The notes: generated by a model from the sequence alone, not told the origin. A stretch of DNA of 64,000 bases from Mycolicibacterium tusciae (GCF_002086795.1 NZ_MVIM01000008.1:186001-250000); one strand, 5' to 3'. Positions 15,610 to 25,599 are shown, numbered from the stretch's first letter. Program-made: numbers and translations.

Positions 15610-16146
15610 ATGGTTTCCACCCTGTCGCTGCCCACTCGGCTGCGCCCACCCGATCTGCTGTACACCACTGACCGGTACGCCGACGACGTGCTGTCCGGCC
15701 GCTACGACAATCTCGTGCCTGCCGGCGGCCTGCCGGCGAACAACCGCTGGTTCGCCCGTCTGCACGGCGACGAAGAACTCGACGTCTGGTTGATCAGCTG
15801 GGTCCCGGACCGCTCGACCGAGCTGCACGACCACGGCGGTTCGCTCGGAGCGCTGACCGTGGTGTCCGGCGCGCTGAAGGAAACCCGCTGGGACGGTCGG
15901 GCATTCAAGCGCCGGCGGCTGACGGCGGGTGATCAGGCTGCGTTTCCGCTGGGCTGGGTGCACGACGTGGTGTGGGCGCCCGATCACCACACCGCCGCAC
16001 CTATCGCGCCCACCGCTCAGGTTGTGCCGACGCTGAGTGTTCACGCATACTCGCCACCGTTGACCGCGATGTCGTACTACGAGGTCACGCACCGGAATAC
16101 GCTGCGCCGCAAGCGCACCGAACTCACGGATGAGCCGGAAGGATGA
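15610..16146 (+). CDS. cysteine dioxygenase family protein
   Basis: A 178-aa cupin enzyme of the cysteine dioxygenase type, which oxidises cysteine to cysteine sulfinate with Fe(II) and O2. Iron ligands are the two histidines in STELHDHGGSLGAL (about residues 71-73) and a later one in PLGWVHDVVW (about 118). ATG 15610 follows GGAG at 15600-15603. The stop overlaps the start of the rhodanese gene as ATGA. The pairing with a sulfurtransferase and the upstream cysteine leader ORF support a role in cysteine breakdown. It matches Rv1065 by position. Confidence 0.85.
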   Translation: MVSTLSLPTRLRPPDLLYTTDRYADDVLSGRYDNLVPAGGLPANNRWFARLHGDEELDVWLISWVPDRSTELHDHGGSLGALTVVSGALKETRWDGRAFKRRRLTAGDQAAFPLGWVHDVVWAPDHHTAAPIAPTAQVVPTLSVHAYSPPLTAMSYYEVTHRNTLRRKRTELTDEPEG

Positions 16147-16529
16147 CAGCGATCTTGGGTAGCCGCATCGACCGCATCCTCGACGACGCCCGCAGCAGGC
16201 TGACCAGGATGAGCGCGCAGGACGTGCCCGCGGCGCTGGCCCGTGGCGCGGTGCTGGTCGACATCCGTCCTCAGGCCCAGCGCGACCGTGAGGGCGACGT
16301 TCCGGCGGCGCTGGTCGTCGAACGCAACGTGCTCGAATGGCGTTGCGACCCCACCAGTGATGCCCGTCTTCCGCAGGCCACCGACGACGACGTCGAATGG
16401 GTGGTGCTGTGCTCGGAGGGTTACACGTCGAGCCTGGCCGCTGCGGCCCTGCTCGACCTCGGGCTGCACCGTTCCACCGACGTCATCGGCGGCTTCCACG
16501 CGCTGAAGGCCGAAGGTGTTCTCGTCTAA
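16143..16529 (+). CDS. rhodanese-like sulfurtransferase
   Basis: A 128-aa single rhodanese domain. The active-site cysteine is in VLCSEGYTSSLAA (about residue 90), which fits the CxxGxxS-like loop of rhodanese homologues. It should transfer sulfane sulfur, for example from thiosulfate or persulfide. The start overlaps the cysteine dioxygenase stop by four bases and the stop overlaps the convergent membrane hydrolase by four bases. Together with the dioxygenase it probably handles sulfur released from cysteine. Confidence 0.87.
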   Translation: MTAILGSRIDRILDDARSRLTRMSAQDVPAALARGAVLVDIRPQAQRDREGDVPAALVVERNVLEWRCDPTSDARLPQATDDDVEWVVLCSEGYTSSLAAAALLDLGLHRSTDVIGGFHALKAEGVLV

Positions 16530-18226
16530 GCGTTTTCATCGTTGGACAGTAGCGGGCGCAGCTTCTCCGTCTTTTGCGACGTCCAGCCCGGCGGCTCCAG
16601 AATCGCTGCCCAGGCGTTGGCGACGTCTTTGACGTAGACGTGGCCGTGACCGTCGGGCACGTCGACTGCCACCGCCATGTCCGCGGATACCTGTAGGAAG
16701 GTGACGATCGGTATCCACTGCATGCGCCCCGACACGTCGTAGCCGCGCGGCTCTCTGAGCCAATCCGGTTCGGCGAACAACAGATCCGGGTTCCACCAGG
16801 CGATCGGGTCCGACGCGTGCTGTAGGTACACCACTCGGGGTTTGCCCCACTCGGCCCCTTCCGGCCGGTTCAGATTGTCCGAGCGCGCGGCGAAGCGGAC
16901 GTTCTCGCCCCTGTCGAAGATGGGCAACCACTCCGGCGAACCCGCGTCGCGATCACGGGTGAGTTGAGTCCAGATGGTGTTGTTGAACGTCGGGCCGGAG
17001 AACAGTGCACCGTCGGTGCGGGCGATGAGATTGTTCAGCGCCAGGAACGGTGCCTCACCGCCGAACGAGCCAAGGCTCTCACCGAACACCACCAGCCGTG
17101 GCCGCTGAGCCTCCGGCATCTCGCGAACCAGCGCGTCGACGGCCTCGAACAGCGCCTGCCCGGCCTGTCGCGCGTTCTCCTTGTCGACCAGAAACGACAG
17201 CCAGCTCGGCAGGAACGAGTACTGCATGGACACGATGGCCGTGTCGCCGTTGTACATGTACTCGAGCGCCGAGGCCTCGGCCTCGTTGATCCAGCCGGTA
17301 CCGGTCGTCGTCGCGACGGCGACCACCGCACGATCGAGCCCGCCCTTGCGCTGCAACTCCTCGGCGGCCAGCGCCGCCGTCGCCTTGATGCCGTCCGCCG
17401 AATGCAGTCCGGCATAGGCGCGGATGGGTTCGATGGCGGGCCGGCCGTTGAACTCGGTCAGGTCGTCGACGGTGGGTCCTGCCGAGACGAAGACGCGTCC
17501 CTGGTGACCCAACGATTCCCAGGACATCTCCGAGCCTGGGCCGCCTGAACGCAACGGAGACGTCGGCGCCGCGAACTCGGGATCGGTCTCGTCATTGGCC
17601 GCCGCGAACGTCTTGTTCAAGGCGCTCATACCGAAACGCACGACGATGCCATTGAGCAGCGCGATACTCAGCGCGAGCAGCAGAACCACCACCACCACGG
17701 CCGAAACACGCGGCGGCGCAACGCGTTCCAGCTGGCGGACCAAGAAGCGCACCAACCTGCCGATGAGCTGGCCGATCTCGACGAAGATGAACAACACCAC
17801 GATGGACAGGAATGCGCACCAGGGGTAATCCCAGAATTCCAGGCGTGGTACACCGTTGAGGTCGCGGACCTCGTCCTGCCACCGGTGGAAGTAGAAGATC
17901 ATCAGGATCTGGCCGACGACCCCGATGCCCACGAGTGTGAGCCAGGCCCACCGCGGCGCCGGTGGGCTGGAGTCCCTCGATGCCATGTAGCGCACCAGCC
18001 AAACCCCGAACACCCCGAGGCCGTATCCGATCGCACCCGCGGCGCCGCTGACGATGCCTTGGAAAAGGGGCCCGCGCGGCAGCAGCGACGGCGTCAAGGA
18101 GAACCAGATGAAGACAAGCCCGAGGGCCGTTCCGAAGAACGTGTAACGGCGGACCCACCAATCCGGCTTGGGGGGCGACTCCTCCTGCGGCGGTGCGTCG
18201 TCAACAGCCTCAGCGGTGTCTGTCAC
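16526..18226 (-). CDS. membrane alpha/beta-hydrolase (Abhydrolase_9, Rv1069c-like)
   Basis: A 566-aa protein with four to five membrane helices in the first 200 residues (the Abhydrolase_9_N region) and a soluble alpha/beta-hydrolase domain after about residue 230. The nucleophile elbow VVFGESLGSFGG (G-E-S-L-G) lies near residue 365; the catalytic His may be in the late DGHGHVYVKDVANAW. This two-part architecture is found mainly in actinobacteria and its substrate is not known. It matches Rv1069c by position and lies just downstream of echA8 on the same strand (9 bases), so it may be in the same operon. Confidence 0.87.
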   Translation of the reverse strand: MTDTAEAVDDAPPQEESPPKPDWWVRRYTFFGTALGLVFIWFSLTPSLLPRGPLFQGIVSGAAGAIGYGLGVFGVWLVRYMASRDSSPPAPRWAWLTLVGIGVVGQILMIFYFHRWQDEVRDLNGVPRLEFWDYPWCAFLSIVVLFIFVEIGQLIGRLVRFLVRQLERVAPPRVSAVVVVVLLLALSIALLNGIVVRFGMSALNKTFAAANDETDPEFAAPTSPLRSGGPGSEMSWESLGHQGRVFVSAGPTVDDLTEFNGRPAIEPIRAYAGLHSADGIKATAALAAEELQRKGGLDRAVVAVATTTGTGWINEAEASALEYMYNGDTAIVSMQYSFLPSWLSFLVDKENARQAGQALFEAVDALVREMPEAQRPRLVVFGESLGSFGGEAPFLALNNLIARTDGALFSGPTFNNTIWTQLTRDRDAGSPEWLPIFDRGENVRFAARSDNLNRPEGAEWGKPRVVYLQHASDPIAWWNPDLLFAEPDWLREPRGYDVSGRMQWIPIVTFLQVSADMAVAVDVPDGHGHVYVKDVANAWAAILEPPGWTSQKTEKLRPLLSNDENA

Positions 18227-18235
18227 CCACGCAGA

Positions 18236-19012
18236 TTAACGGTGGCGGAAGTTCGGTGGGCGCTTCTCCGTGAACGCTTTCATGCCCTCGGTCTGGTCGT
18301 CGGTGGCGAACGCGGAGTGGAAGAGCCTGCGCTCGTAGAGCAGACCCTCGGCCAGCGTCGACTCGAAGGCGCGGTTGACGGCCTCTTTGGCCATCCGCGA
18401 CGCCGAAAGCGACATCCCGGCGATGGTCTTGGCGACCTTGTTGGCCTCGTCGAGCAGCGTGTCCGCGGGCACGACGCGGGACACCAGGCCGGCGCGCTCG
18501 GCTTCCTCGGCGTCCATGTTGCGCCCGGTGAGGATCAGGTCCATCGCCTTGGCCTTGCCGATGGCGCGGGTCAAACGCTGCGAGCCGCCCATACCGGGGA
18601 GCACGCCGAGCTTGATCTCGGGCTGACCGAATTTCGCGGTGTCGGCGGCGATCAGCAGATCGCACATCATCGCGAGCTCACAACCGCCGCCGAGCGCGTA
18701 GCCGTTGACCGCGGCGATGGTCGGCGTCCGCGTCGCGGCGAACTTGCCCCACGCCGCGAAGAAGTCGGAGGAGAACACGTCGGCGAACGACAGTTCGGCC
18801 ATCTCCTTGATGTCGGCGCCGGCGGCGAAGGCCTTCTCGCCGCTGCCGGTGACGATGATCGCGCCGATGCCCGGATCGCTGTCGAATTCCGCTGCGGCCG
18901 CGACGACTTCGTTCATCACCTGACTGTTGAGCGCGTTGAGCGCCTTCGGGCGGTTCAGCGTGATGGTGCCGACGCGGTCGTCGCGCGTGACCAAAATGGT
19001 CTCGTAGCTCAT
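18236..19012 (-). CDS. echA8: enoyl-CoA hydratase EchA8
   Basis: A 258-aa crotonase. The oxyanion-hole segments are [14 protein letters not shown] (about residues 63-75) and [17 protein letters not shown] (about 105-121), and the catalytic glutamates are in the [15 protein letters not shown] region (about 135-145). It hydrates trans-2-enoyl-CoA in beta-oxidation. ATG 19012 overlaps the echA9 stop as ATGA. Length and neighbours match Rv1070c. It acts in the cytosol on fatty acids or sterol-derived acyl-CoAs. Confidence 0.95.
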   Translation of the reverse strand: MSYETILVTRDDRVGTITLNRPKALNALNSQVMNEVVAAAAEFDSDPGIGAIIVTGSGEKAFAAGADIKEMAELSFADVFSSDFFAAWGKFAATRTPTIAAVNGYALGGGCELAMMCDLLIAADTAKFGQPEIKLGVLPGMGGSQRLTRAIGKAKAMDLILTGRNMDAEEAERAGLVSRVVPADTLLDEANKVAKTIAGMSLSASRMAKEAVNRAFESTLAEGLLYERRLFHSAFATDDQTEGMKAFTEKRPPNFRHR

Positions 19013-20046
19013 GAGAACTCCAGTTCGCGGTCGGCCGGCGCGAAGTAGGCCTCGACGTCGGCGGTGGTGACGGCCGCCAGTGAGGCGGGCGACCATTTGG
19101 GATTGCGGTCCTTGTCGATGACCTGAGCGCGGATGCCCTCTTCGAAATCGTGACTGCGTAGCGCCCCGCACGTGGTCCGGTATTCCTGGCGCAGCACGTC
19201 TTCCAGTGTGTCGAGCTTGGCGGCTCGTCGCACGGCTTCCAGCGCAACGGACACCGAGCTGGGGGACTTGGCTTCGATCAGGTCGGCGGCTTCGGTGGCG
19301 GGGCCGGCGTCTTCGGCGCGCAGTGCGGCGACGATATCGAGCGGGGTCGCCCCGGCATAGCACCGGTCGATCCATTCCCGTTGCGCCAGAAACTGACTGG
19401 CGGGCGCCTCGGCCGCGTAGGCGGCAAGGGCGGCGTCGACGCCGTCGGCGATCACCGCCTCCTTGAACGCGGCGATCGAGGCGTGCGGCACGAAATGATC
19501 GGCGAAGCCCATGGCGATAGCGTCACCGGCGCCGAACGTCGCACCGGTGAGGGCGGCGTGCAGACCGAGCAGGCCCGGGGCGCGCGACAGGATGAGCGTG
19601 CCGCCGACGTCGGGGATGAAGCCGATACCGACCTCGGGCATCGCCATCTTGGTGGTATCGGTGACGACGCGGACGCTGCCGTGCACGGCGATGCCGACTC
19701 CACCGCCCATCACGATGCCGTCCATCAGCGCTACGTAAGGCTTGGGGAAGCGGCCGATCTGGGCGTTGAGGCGGTACTCGTCGTACCAGAAGCTTCTGGC
19801 GACGGATCCATCGGCGCGGGCACTGTGATAGAGCGCGACGAGGTCGCCGCCCGCGCACAGCCCACGTTCGCCTGCACCATCGATGACGACGGTCTGAACA
19901 TCGTCGTCGGCTGCCCAATCGGTCAGCACGGGTGAGATCGCGTTGACCATCGGGTGGGTGAGCGAATTGATGGCCTTGGGCCGATTGAGGGTGATGAGGC
20001 CGACGCCCTGAACCACGTTTACTAGGACATCCTCGTTTTCGTCCAC
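19009..20046 (-). CDS. echA9: EchA9, 3-hydroxyisobutyryl-CoA hydrolase-type crotonase
   Basis: A 345-aa crotonase-superfamily protein. It has [16 protein letters not shown] (about residues 58-73), [15 protein letters not shown] and [15 protein letters not shown], the pattern of 3-hydroxyisobutyryl-CoA hydrolases of valine breakdown, with the long C-terminal helical part ending [12 protein letters not shown] 20046 is chosen because it yields the same length as the M. tuberculosis protein; no strong ribosome-binding site decides, and a TTG at 20055 is possible. It is translationally coupled to echA8. Confidence 0.9.
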   Translation of the reverse strand: MDENEDVLVNVVQGVGLITLNRPKAINSLTHPMVNAISPVLTDWAADDDVQTVVIDGAGERGLCAGGDLVALYHSARADGSVARSFWYDEYRLNAQIGRFPKPYVALMDGIVMGGGVGIAVHGSVRVVTDTTKMAMPEVGIGFIPDVGGTLILSRAPGLLGLHAALTGATFGAGDAIAMGFADHFVPHASIAAFKEAVIADGVDAALAAYAAEAPASQFLAQREWIDRCYAGATPLDIVAALRAEDAGPATEAADLIEAKSPSSVSVALEAVRRAAKLDTLEDVLRQEYRTTCGALRSHDFEEGIRAQVIDKDRNPKWSPASLAAVTTADVEAYFAPADRELEFS

Positions 20047-20211
20047 GGAATGCAACTTTAGCTGTCGGAGTTCGTCAACCTGCGTGGAGCATCGCCGGGT
20101 AGGGTTTCCTGTGAAGACCCTGGGAGGTTCTTTCGGGAACCGTCCGGGATCGTCAGTCGTTGATCGAGTGTTCGTCAACGAGTCGAACCAAGCATCAGAG
20201 AGGAACCGACG

Positions 20212-21060
20212 GTGCGGGAGTCCAGCAACCCGGTATTTCGTTCCCTGCCCAAGGGCCAGGGTGGCTATGCGCAGTTTGGTACCGGAGCCGCCGGCTACGG
20301 TGCGCAGGCGGTACAGGCCGAGCCATATGTCACGCAGTACCCCGACCAGCAGCAGACGGGTGTCTCCCGGCCGCTGACCATCGACGATGTCGTCACCAAG
20401 ACGGGCATCACCCTTGCGGTGGTGACCGCGGTCGGCGTCGCGTCCTACTTCCTGGTGTCGCAGAACCTCGCGCTGATGATGCCGTTCGTGCTCATCGGCG
20501 CGCTCGGCGGCCTGGTGATGGTCCTGATCGCGACCTTTGGGCGCAAGCAGGACAACCCCGGCATTGTGCTGAGCTACGCCGCACTCGAGGGCCTGTTCCT
20601 GGGTGCCGCGTCGTTCTTGTTCGCGAACCTCGTCTCCACCGGTGGCCCCGGAATGATCGCGCAGGCGATCTTCGGAACCGTTGGTGTGTTCGTCGGCATG
20701 CTCGTCGTCTACAAGACGGGCGCCATTCGGGTGACGCCGAAGTTCACGCGGATGATGGTCGCGGCCCTGTTCGGCGTGGTGGCCATCGCGCTGCTCAACT
20801 TCGTGCTCGCGATCTTCGGTGTCGGCGGCGGCGAGGGCTTCGGCCTGCGTAGCGGTGGTCCACTGGCGATCATCTTCTCGCTGGTCTGCATCGGTCTGGC
20901 GGCCTTCATGTTCCTGATCGACTTCGACCAGGCCGACCAGTTGATTCGCGCCGGTGCGCCGGAGAAGGCCGCGTGGGGCGTCGCCCTCGGCCTGACCGTC
21001 ACGCTGGTGTGGCTGTACCTCGAGATCCTGCGGCTGCTGTCGTATTTCAACAGCGACTAG
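20212..21060 (+). CDS. Bax inhibitor-1/YccA-family membrane protein (Rv1072-like)
   Basis: A 282-aa integral membrane protein. A Gly/Gln-rich cytoplasmic head (about residues 1-60) precedes seven hydrophobic helices; the last helices include FMFLIDFDQADQLIRAGAPEKAAWGVALGL, the typical Bax1-I/YccA-like signature with conserved Asp residues. GTG 20212 follows GAGAGGAA at 20200-20207. Members of this fold are proposed Ca2+ or proton leak channels, but the role in mycobacteria is not known. A good terminator follows the stop. It matches Rv1072 by position. Confidence 0.88.
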   Translation: MRESSNPVFRSLPKGQGGYAQFGTGAAGYGAQAVQAEPYVTQYPDQQQTGVSRPLTIDDVVTKTGITLAVVTAVGVASYFLVSQNLALMMPFVLIGALGGLVMVLIATFGRKQDNPGIVLSYAALEGLFLGAASFLFANLVSTGGPGMIAQAIFGTVGVFVGMLVVYKTGAIRVTPKFTRMMVAALFGVVAIALLNFVLAIFGVGGGEGFGLRSGGPLAIIFSLVCIGLAAFMFLIDFDQADQLIRAGAPEKAAWGVALGLTVTLVWLYLEILRLLSYFNSD

Positions 21061-21071
21061 CAGTCACCGCG

Positions 21072-21104
21072 AAAGGCCCGGCACGAAATGTGCCGGGCTT
21101 TTTT
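21072..21104 (+). terminator. intrinsic terminator after the Bax1-I gene
   Basis: Nine-base-pair stem GCCCGGCAC/GTGCCGGGC (21076-21084 and 21090-21098) followed by TTTTTT; AAA before the left arm can extend pairing with the T-run. Confidence 0.9.
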
Positions 21105-21215
21105 CGTGCGTCTTTTCGTTGACCCTGCGCACAAGCATCAATTCATCCACAGGATCGCGCCGTGGACGCAGGATGACTGGCGAAAGCGTCGGCTGGTGCC
21201 GGGATTGTCCGCCGT

Positions 21216-22057
21216 ATGGATGGGCCGTTTCTCGGAAGTGACGCACTCGAGTCGGGTGCGCTGACGCGATTCCAATTGCGTCGCTACTACCGGGCGATCA
21301 TGCCGAACGTGTACCTGGACAACCGTGTCGACCCGTCGCTTCACCAACGGGCAGCTGCCGCGTATCTCTGGTCTGGACGCCAAGCCGTCGTTGCAGGCCT
21401 TGCCGCCGCGGCGGCGCACGGCTCGAAGTGGGTCGATGACGATACGACTATCGAGCTTGTCTGGAAGAACGCGCGAGCGCCGAAAGGCGTATTGACCCGC
21501 GACGACCTGCTGCTCGCCGACGAATTCGAACATCGAGGCGGCCTACCGGTCACCACCGTAGTCCGGACGGTGTTCGATCTCGGTAGGCGCGGTCGGATCG
21601 GGATGGCGGTGGCCAGGCTGGACGCGTTGGCGGCGGCGACCCGTTTCACACCGTGCGACGTCCTCGATCTCGCCGCCAGGCACCGTCATAGCCGCGGCCT
21701 TCGTCAGCTGGAACAGGCTCTGGATCTAATGGACGCCGGTGCCGAATCGCCGAAGGAAACGTGGTTCGGCTGTTGGCAATTGGCGCGCGATACCCACGGC
21801 CGCGAACGCAGATACCAGTGCCCAGGCCCGACGGATTGGGTTTCTACTACCTCGACATGGGTTGGGAGGAAATCATGTTGGCGCTCGAGTATGACGGCGG
21901 ACAGCACTGGGACAACCCGAAGCGCATCGCGTACGACATCAGGCGTTCCGAACATCTACACGACATCGGTTGGAAGACAGTACGCGTCATGAAAGAGCAC
22001 CGAACAACCGACGTCTTGAGCCGACTAGGACGTGCTTGGGAAAGTGCGATGCGTTGA
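21216..22057 (+). pseudogene. DUF559 nuclease-like gene broken by a frameshift
   Basis: The first frame runs from ATG 21216 and stays homologous to AbiEi/DUF559-type proteins (FQLRRYYRAIMPNVYLD, VVRTVFDLGRRG, RQLEQALDLMDAG) as far as AESPKETW near 21768. The family continuation, RLLAIGARYPRPRTQIPV followed by ALEYDGGQHW and the terminal RLGRAWESAMR, is in the frame that ends at 22057. The switch is explained by loss of one base at about 21769. The second part holds the Vsr-like endonuclease core (LEYDGGQHW). Either a real inactivation or a sequencing error. The stop codon lies inside the palindrome at 22052-22114. Overall about 280 residues if restored. Confidence 0.8.
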
Positions 22058-22114
22058 CTCTGCGCTGAGGGCGCCGATTGATCGATTTTTTGCGCCCTGG
22101 ACGCAGAGTCAACG
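22052..22114. repeat. REP-like palindrome at the end of the DUF559 pseudogene
   Basis: Outer arms of 13 perfect bases, CGTTGACTCTGCG (22052-22064) and its complement (22102-22114), with inner arms GGGCGC (22069-22074) and GCGCCC (22092-22097). A related but weaker GTTGACCCTGCG lies at 21119-21130 on the 5' side of the pseudogene. Confidence 0.75.
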
Positions 22115-22122
22115 AACCTTAG

Positions 22123-23340
22123 CTAGCTGAGGCGCTCCACCACCATCGCCATGCCCTGGCCGCCACCCACACACATCGACTCGATGCCGAACGTCTTGTC
22201 GTGCGTTGCCAGGTTGTTCAGCAGCGTGGCCGTGATACGCGCACCGGTCATACCGAACGGATGACCCAGCGCGATCGCGCCGCCCGACACGTTCAGCTTG
22301 TCCTCGTCGATGCCGAGTTCGCGCGCCGACCCGAGCACCTGCACCGCGAACGCCTCGTTGATCTCGACCAGGTCGATGTCCGAGATCGTCTTGCCCGCCT
22401 TGGCAAGCGCCTTCTTGATCGCCTCGATCGGGCCAAGGCCCATGATCTCCGGCGACAGCCCCGACACACCCGTGGACACGATGCGCGCCAGCGGCGTCAG
22501 ACCCAATTCCTTGGCCTTGGTGTCGCTCATGATGACAACCGCGGCCGCACCGTCGTTGAGCGGACACGCATTGCCCGCGGTGATGGTGCCGTTGGGACGG
22601 AACACCGGCTTCAGCTGGCTGATCTTCTCGTATGTGGTGCCCGCACGCGGGCCGTCGTCGGTCGTGACCGTCGTACCGTCGGGCAGCTTCACCGGCACGA
22701 TCTCGCGCTCGAAGAAGCCGCTCTTGATCGCATCCTCGGCGCGGTTCTGCGACCGCACGCCCCAGTGATCCTGGTCCTCGCGGCTGATGCCGGTGTGCAG
22801 CGATACGTTCTCCGCGGTCTGGCCCATCGCGATGTACACATCGGGCACCAGGCCGTCCGCGCGCGGGTCGTGCCATTCGTCGGCCCCCTCGGCCTGCTTC
22901 GCCGTCCGCGCCTGGGCCTCCTCGAACATCGCGTTCTTCGAGTTCGGCGCGCCATCGGCCGCACCCACGCCGAACCGCGACACCGTCTCGACACCCGCGG
23001 AGATGAACACGTCGCCTTCACCGGCCTTGATGGCGTGGAAAGCCATCCGCGTGGTCTGCAGCGACGACGAGCAGTACCGGTTGACCGTGGTGCCCGGCAG
23101 GAAGTCGTAGCCGAGTTCGACGGCCACCGCCCTGGCGATGTTGTAGCCGGCCTCACCGGCGGGCTGCGCGCAGCCCATCATCAGGTCGTCGATGTCCTTC
23201 GGGTCCAGCGACGGGACCTTGTCCAACACCCCCCGAACCATCTGCGCCGCGAGGTCATCGGGGCGCATCGTGGCGAGCGACCCCTTGACGGCGCGGCCGA
23301 TCGGCGAGCGTGCGGTGGCGACGATGACGGCTTCAGCCAT
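22123..23340 (-). CDS. fadA3: acetyl-CoA acetyltransferase (thiolase) FadA3
   Basis: A 405-aa degradative thiolase for the last step of beta-oxidation. The nucleophilic Cys is in TVNRYCSSSLQTTRMAF (about residue 92), the catalytic His in SGGAIALGHPFGMTGAR (about 358) and the second Cys in ESMCVGGGQGMAM (about 391). ATG 23340 has a GAGGAGAATT-type ribosome-binding site. Its position matches Rv1074c, and it lies convergent to the DUF559 pseudogene. Cytosolic tetramer by family. Confidence 0.94.
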   Translation of the reverse strand: MAEAVIVATARSPIGRAVKGSLATMRPDDLAAQMVRGVLDKVPSLDPKDIDDLMMGCAQPAGEAGYNIARAVAVELGYDFLPGTTVNRYCSSSLQTTRMAFHAIKAGEGDVFISAGVETVSRFGVGAADGAPNSKNAMFEEAQARTAKQAEGADEWHDPRADGLVPDVYIAMGQTAENVSLHTGISREDQDHWGVRSQNRAEDAIKSGFFEREIVPVKLPDGTTVTTDDGPRAGTTYEKISQLKPVFRPNGTITAGNACPLNDGAAAVVIMSDTKAKELGLTPLARIVSTGVSGLSPEIMGLGPIEAIKKALAKAGKTISDIDLVEINEAFAVQVLGSARELGIDEDKLNVSGGAIALGHPFGMTGARITATLLNNLATHDKTFGIESMCVGGGQGMAMVVERLS

Positions 23341-23373
23341 GAGAATTCTCCTCTATCTACGGATAGAGAAAAC

Positions 23374-24342
23374 CTAACTTGCGGGCACCACGATGGGCGC
23401 GGGGACCCCAGTTGAGCGGCGCCACAGCCGGCTGATGTTGCCGACCCGCGCCAGCAGCGAGCTGCCCTCGGCGTTTCGTGGCTCCAGCGCATCTTCGGGC
23501 TGTTCACCATCGATGTACTCGCCCAACGCATTACACAGAGCGGGGAGCAACTGCTGTGCCGCCAGCGCGTAACCGGCGCCCGACGGGTGGAACATGTCCT
23601 GGCTGAAGAACTCTTCGGGCGCCTTTCTGAACTCGGGTGTGAGCAGATCGGAGAACGGCACGGGCACACCACCCGAGGCGCGCACGGCCGACGCCTGGGC
23701 GCGCGCCAGGCGCAACCCGCGGCTGCGTGCCACCCACCGCAGCGGCTGGGGGATCGCGGTGATCACGCCGAAATCCGGGCAGGTTCCCACCACGACGACG
23801 GCGCCGCTGGCCCGTAACCGCCGGACCGCCCTGCCCAGCCGTCGCGCCGACGGACCGATGCCGTTGGGCCGGGTGATGTCGTTCGCGCCGATCATGATCA
23901 CCGCGGCGTCTGGGGGCGGGCCGGCGACGAACATCGCGTCGATCTGCCCGGACAGCCCCTTCGACGTAGCGCCCATGATGGCTTTTGTGCTCAGCCTGAT
24001 TCGTTCGCCCGACACTTCGGCGAGCCCGCGTGCAATGAGCACACCAGGCACCTCCTCGGCGTCATCACAGCCGTAACCGGTGGCCGTGGAGTCGCCGAAG
24101 ACCATCAGATGCAGGTCGAATGGGACGCCGCGGTGCCACTTCTCCACGGGTCCACCACCGGGCGCATAGACGCCGTCGGCGCGTGGGGGCACGCTCCACG
24201 CCTTGGGTATGACGCGGCGAGCCTTGTCTGCCTGGCCGCTCAGCAGATTGCGGGCTCCCACGTATGCGGAGCCCGTCGATGCGAGCGTGGCCGCGGCCGC
24301 AACGGCGACGGTCGTTGTCCTACGCGGAACATGTATGCCCAC
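23374..24342 (-). CDS. SGNH/GDSL-family esterase (Rv1075c-like)
   Basis: A 322-aa SGNH hydrolase. An N-terminal hydrophobic helix (about residues 8-28) probably anchors or exports it. Block I is MVFGDSTATGYG with the catalytic Ser near residue 85, block III is IMIGANDITR with the Asn near 151, and block V is FSQDMFHPSGAGYALAA with Asp and His near 248-251. Rv1075c, its positional match, is a known GDSL-type esterase. GTG 24342 is the start. It lies 33 bases upstream of fadA3 on the same strand, so co-transcription is likely. Confidence 0.88.
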   Translation of the reverse strand: MGIHVPRRTTTVAVAAAATLASTGSAYVGARNLLSGQADKARRVIPKAWSVPPRADGVYAPGGGPVEKWHRGVPFDLHLMVFGDSTATGYGCDDAEEVPGVLIARGLAEVSGERIRLSTKAIMGATSKGLSGQIDAMFVAGPPPDAAVIMIGANDITRPNGIGPSARRLGRAVRRLRASGAVVVVGTCPDFGVITAIPQPLRWVARSRGLRLARAQASAVRASGGVPVPFSDLLTPEFRKAPEEFFSQDMFHPSGAGYALAAQQLLPALCNALGEYIDGEQPEDALEPRNAEGSSLLARVGNISRLWRRSTGVPAPIVVPAS

Positions 24343-24537
24343 GCGACAAGTTTAATTGGGATTTTCTGGGATATCCGCGTGGCGACCAACGACAACGGAT
24401 CACAGTGCGGTATCAAGTCCGGTATCGAAATCGACTCGTTGATTGTTGAAATGAACAAAGCCTGTCAAGCTAAGGTATCGGTAGCGCTGAAGCAAACGGC
24501 GGCCCGTGGCTCTACAAAGTCGTAGGGAGTGGTGGCG

Positions 24538-25599
24538 ATGACGGCACCAAGTAAAGTGGCCAGGGCGTCTCGTGTTGGCGAAATGCCTGCTAGGGCACGT
24601 AAACCGCGCAAGTTCCCGGTCAGTGACGGCGCACCCTTAGAGGTCGTCGAGGACGGCCCGAGCCTCGCGGGACGGCTGACTTCTCTTGCGGCTCTGCTAA
24701 CAATTCGACCGACACTAGCTATCGGAAGCTACGCTCCGCGCCTGCCCTGGCCCTGGGGTTTGGTGGATTTTGCGTCGCGGGTGATGCGTCCGCCGCCTGG
24801 GACGGTGCGCGCGACGATTTCTTTGCCGAAGTGCACCGCCCAGCTCGTGCGGGCGGGCGGCGTGCTGCCAGCGGACGGCAAGCGCGGAGTGATTCTGTAC
24901 ATGCACGGCGGGGCGTTCCTGACGTGCGGTGTGAATTCCCACGGCCGGCTGGTGACCGCGCTGTCGGGGTACGCCGACTGCCCGGTGCTGGTCGTCAACT
25001 ACCGGATGATCCCCAAGCACTCCGTCGGTCAGGCGCTCGACGACTGTTACGACGCCTATAAGTGGTTGCGACTCAAGGGTTATGAGCCGAATCAGATTGT
25101 GCTGGCGGGCGACTCCGCCGGCGGGTACCTGGCCCTGGCGCTCGCCGAGAAACTGCAACGCGAGGGCTTGGAAGGCGAAATCCCCGCGGCGATGGTGACG
25201 ATGTCGCCGCTCTTCGAGATCGACAACGAAGGCCGCGCCAACCACCCGAACATCCACAGCGACGCGATGTTCCCGCCGCGCGCCTTCTACGCGTTGGTGG
25301 ACTTGGTCAAGGAGGCGGCGGGTCGGCACATGGTCGACGGAAAGCCAGAAGAGGTCTACGAGCCGCTCGACCACATCGAGCCGGGGCTGCCGCGCACGCT
25401 GATCCATGTGTCGGGGTCCGAAGTTCTGGTGAGCGACGCGCGCAAGGCGGCCCGACGGCTGGCGGCCGCAGGTATACCCGTCGAGGTCCGCGTCTGGCCG
25501 GGGCAAATGCACGTGTTCCAGCTGGCATCGCCCGCAGTTCCCGAGGCGAAGCGGTCGCTGCGCCAGATCGGCGACTACATCCGCGAAGCCACCTGGTAA
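24538..25599 (+). CDS. lipU: LipU-type hormone-sensitive-lipase-family esterase
   Basis: A 353-aa alpha/beta hydrolase of the HSL family. The HGGAF oxyanion motif (in ILYMHGGAFLTC, about residue 125) and the nucleophile elbow GDSAGG (about 195) are typical; the acid is in HVSGSEVLVSDA and the His in WPGQMHVFQLA near the end. ATG 24538 is chosen because GGGAG at 24525-24529 lies eight bases upstream; an upstream GTG overlaps that site. It matches Rv1076 by position. The 195-base upstream spacer is relatively AT-rich and probably carries its promoter. Confidence 0.9.
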   Translation: MTAPSKVARASRVGEMPARARKPRKFPVSDGAPLEVVEDGPSLAGRLTSLAALLTIRPTLAIGSYAPRLPWPWGLVDFASRVMRPPPGTVRATISLPKCTAQLVRAGGVLPADGKRGVILYMHGGAFLTCGVNSHGRLVTALSGYADCPVLVVNYRMIPKHSVGQALDDCYDAYKWLRLKGYEPNQIVLAGDSAGGYLALALAEKLQREGLEGEIPAAMVTMSPLFEIDNEGRANHPNIHSDAMFPPRAFYALVDLVKEAAGRHMVDGKPEEVYEPLDHIEPGLPRTLIHVSGSEVLVSDARKAARRLAAAGIPVEVRVWPGQMHVFQLASPAVPEAKRSLRQIGDYIREATW

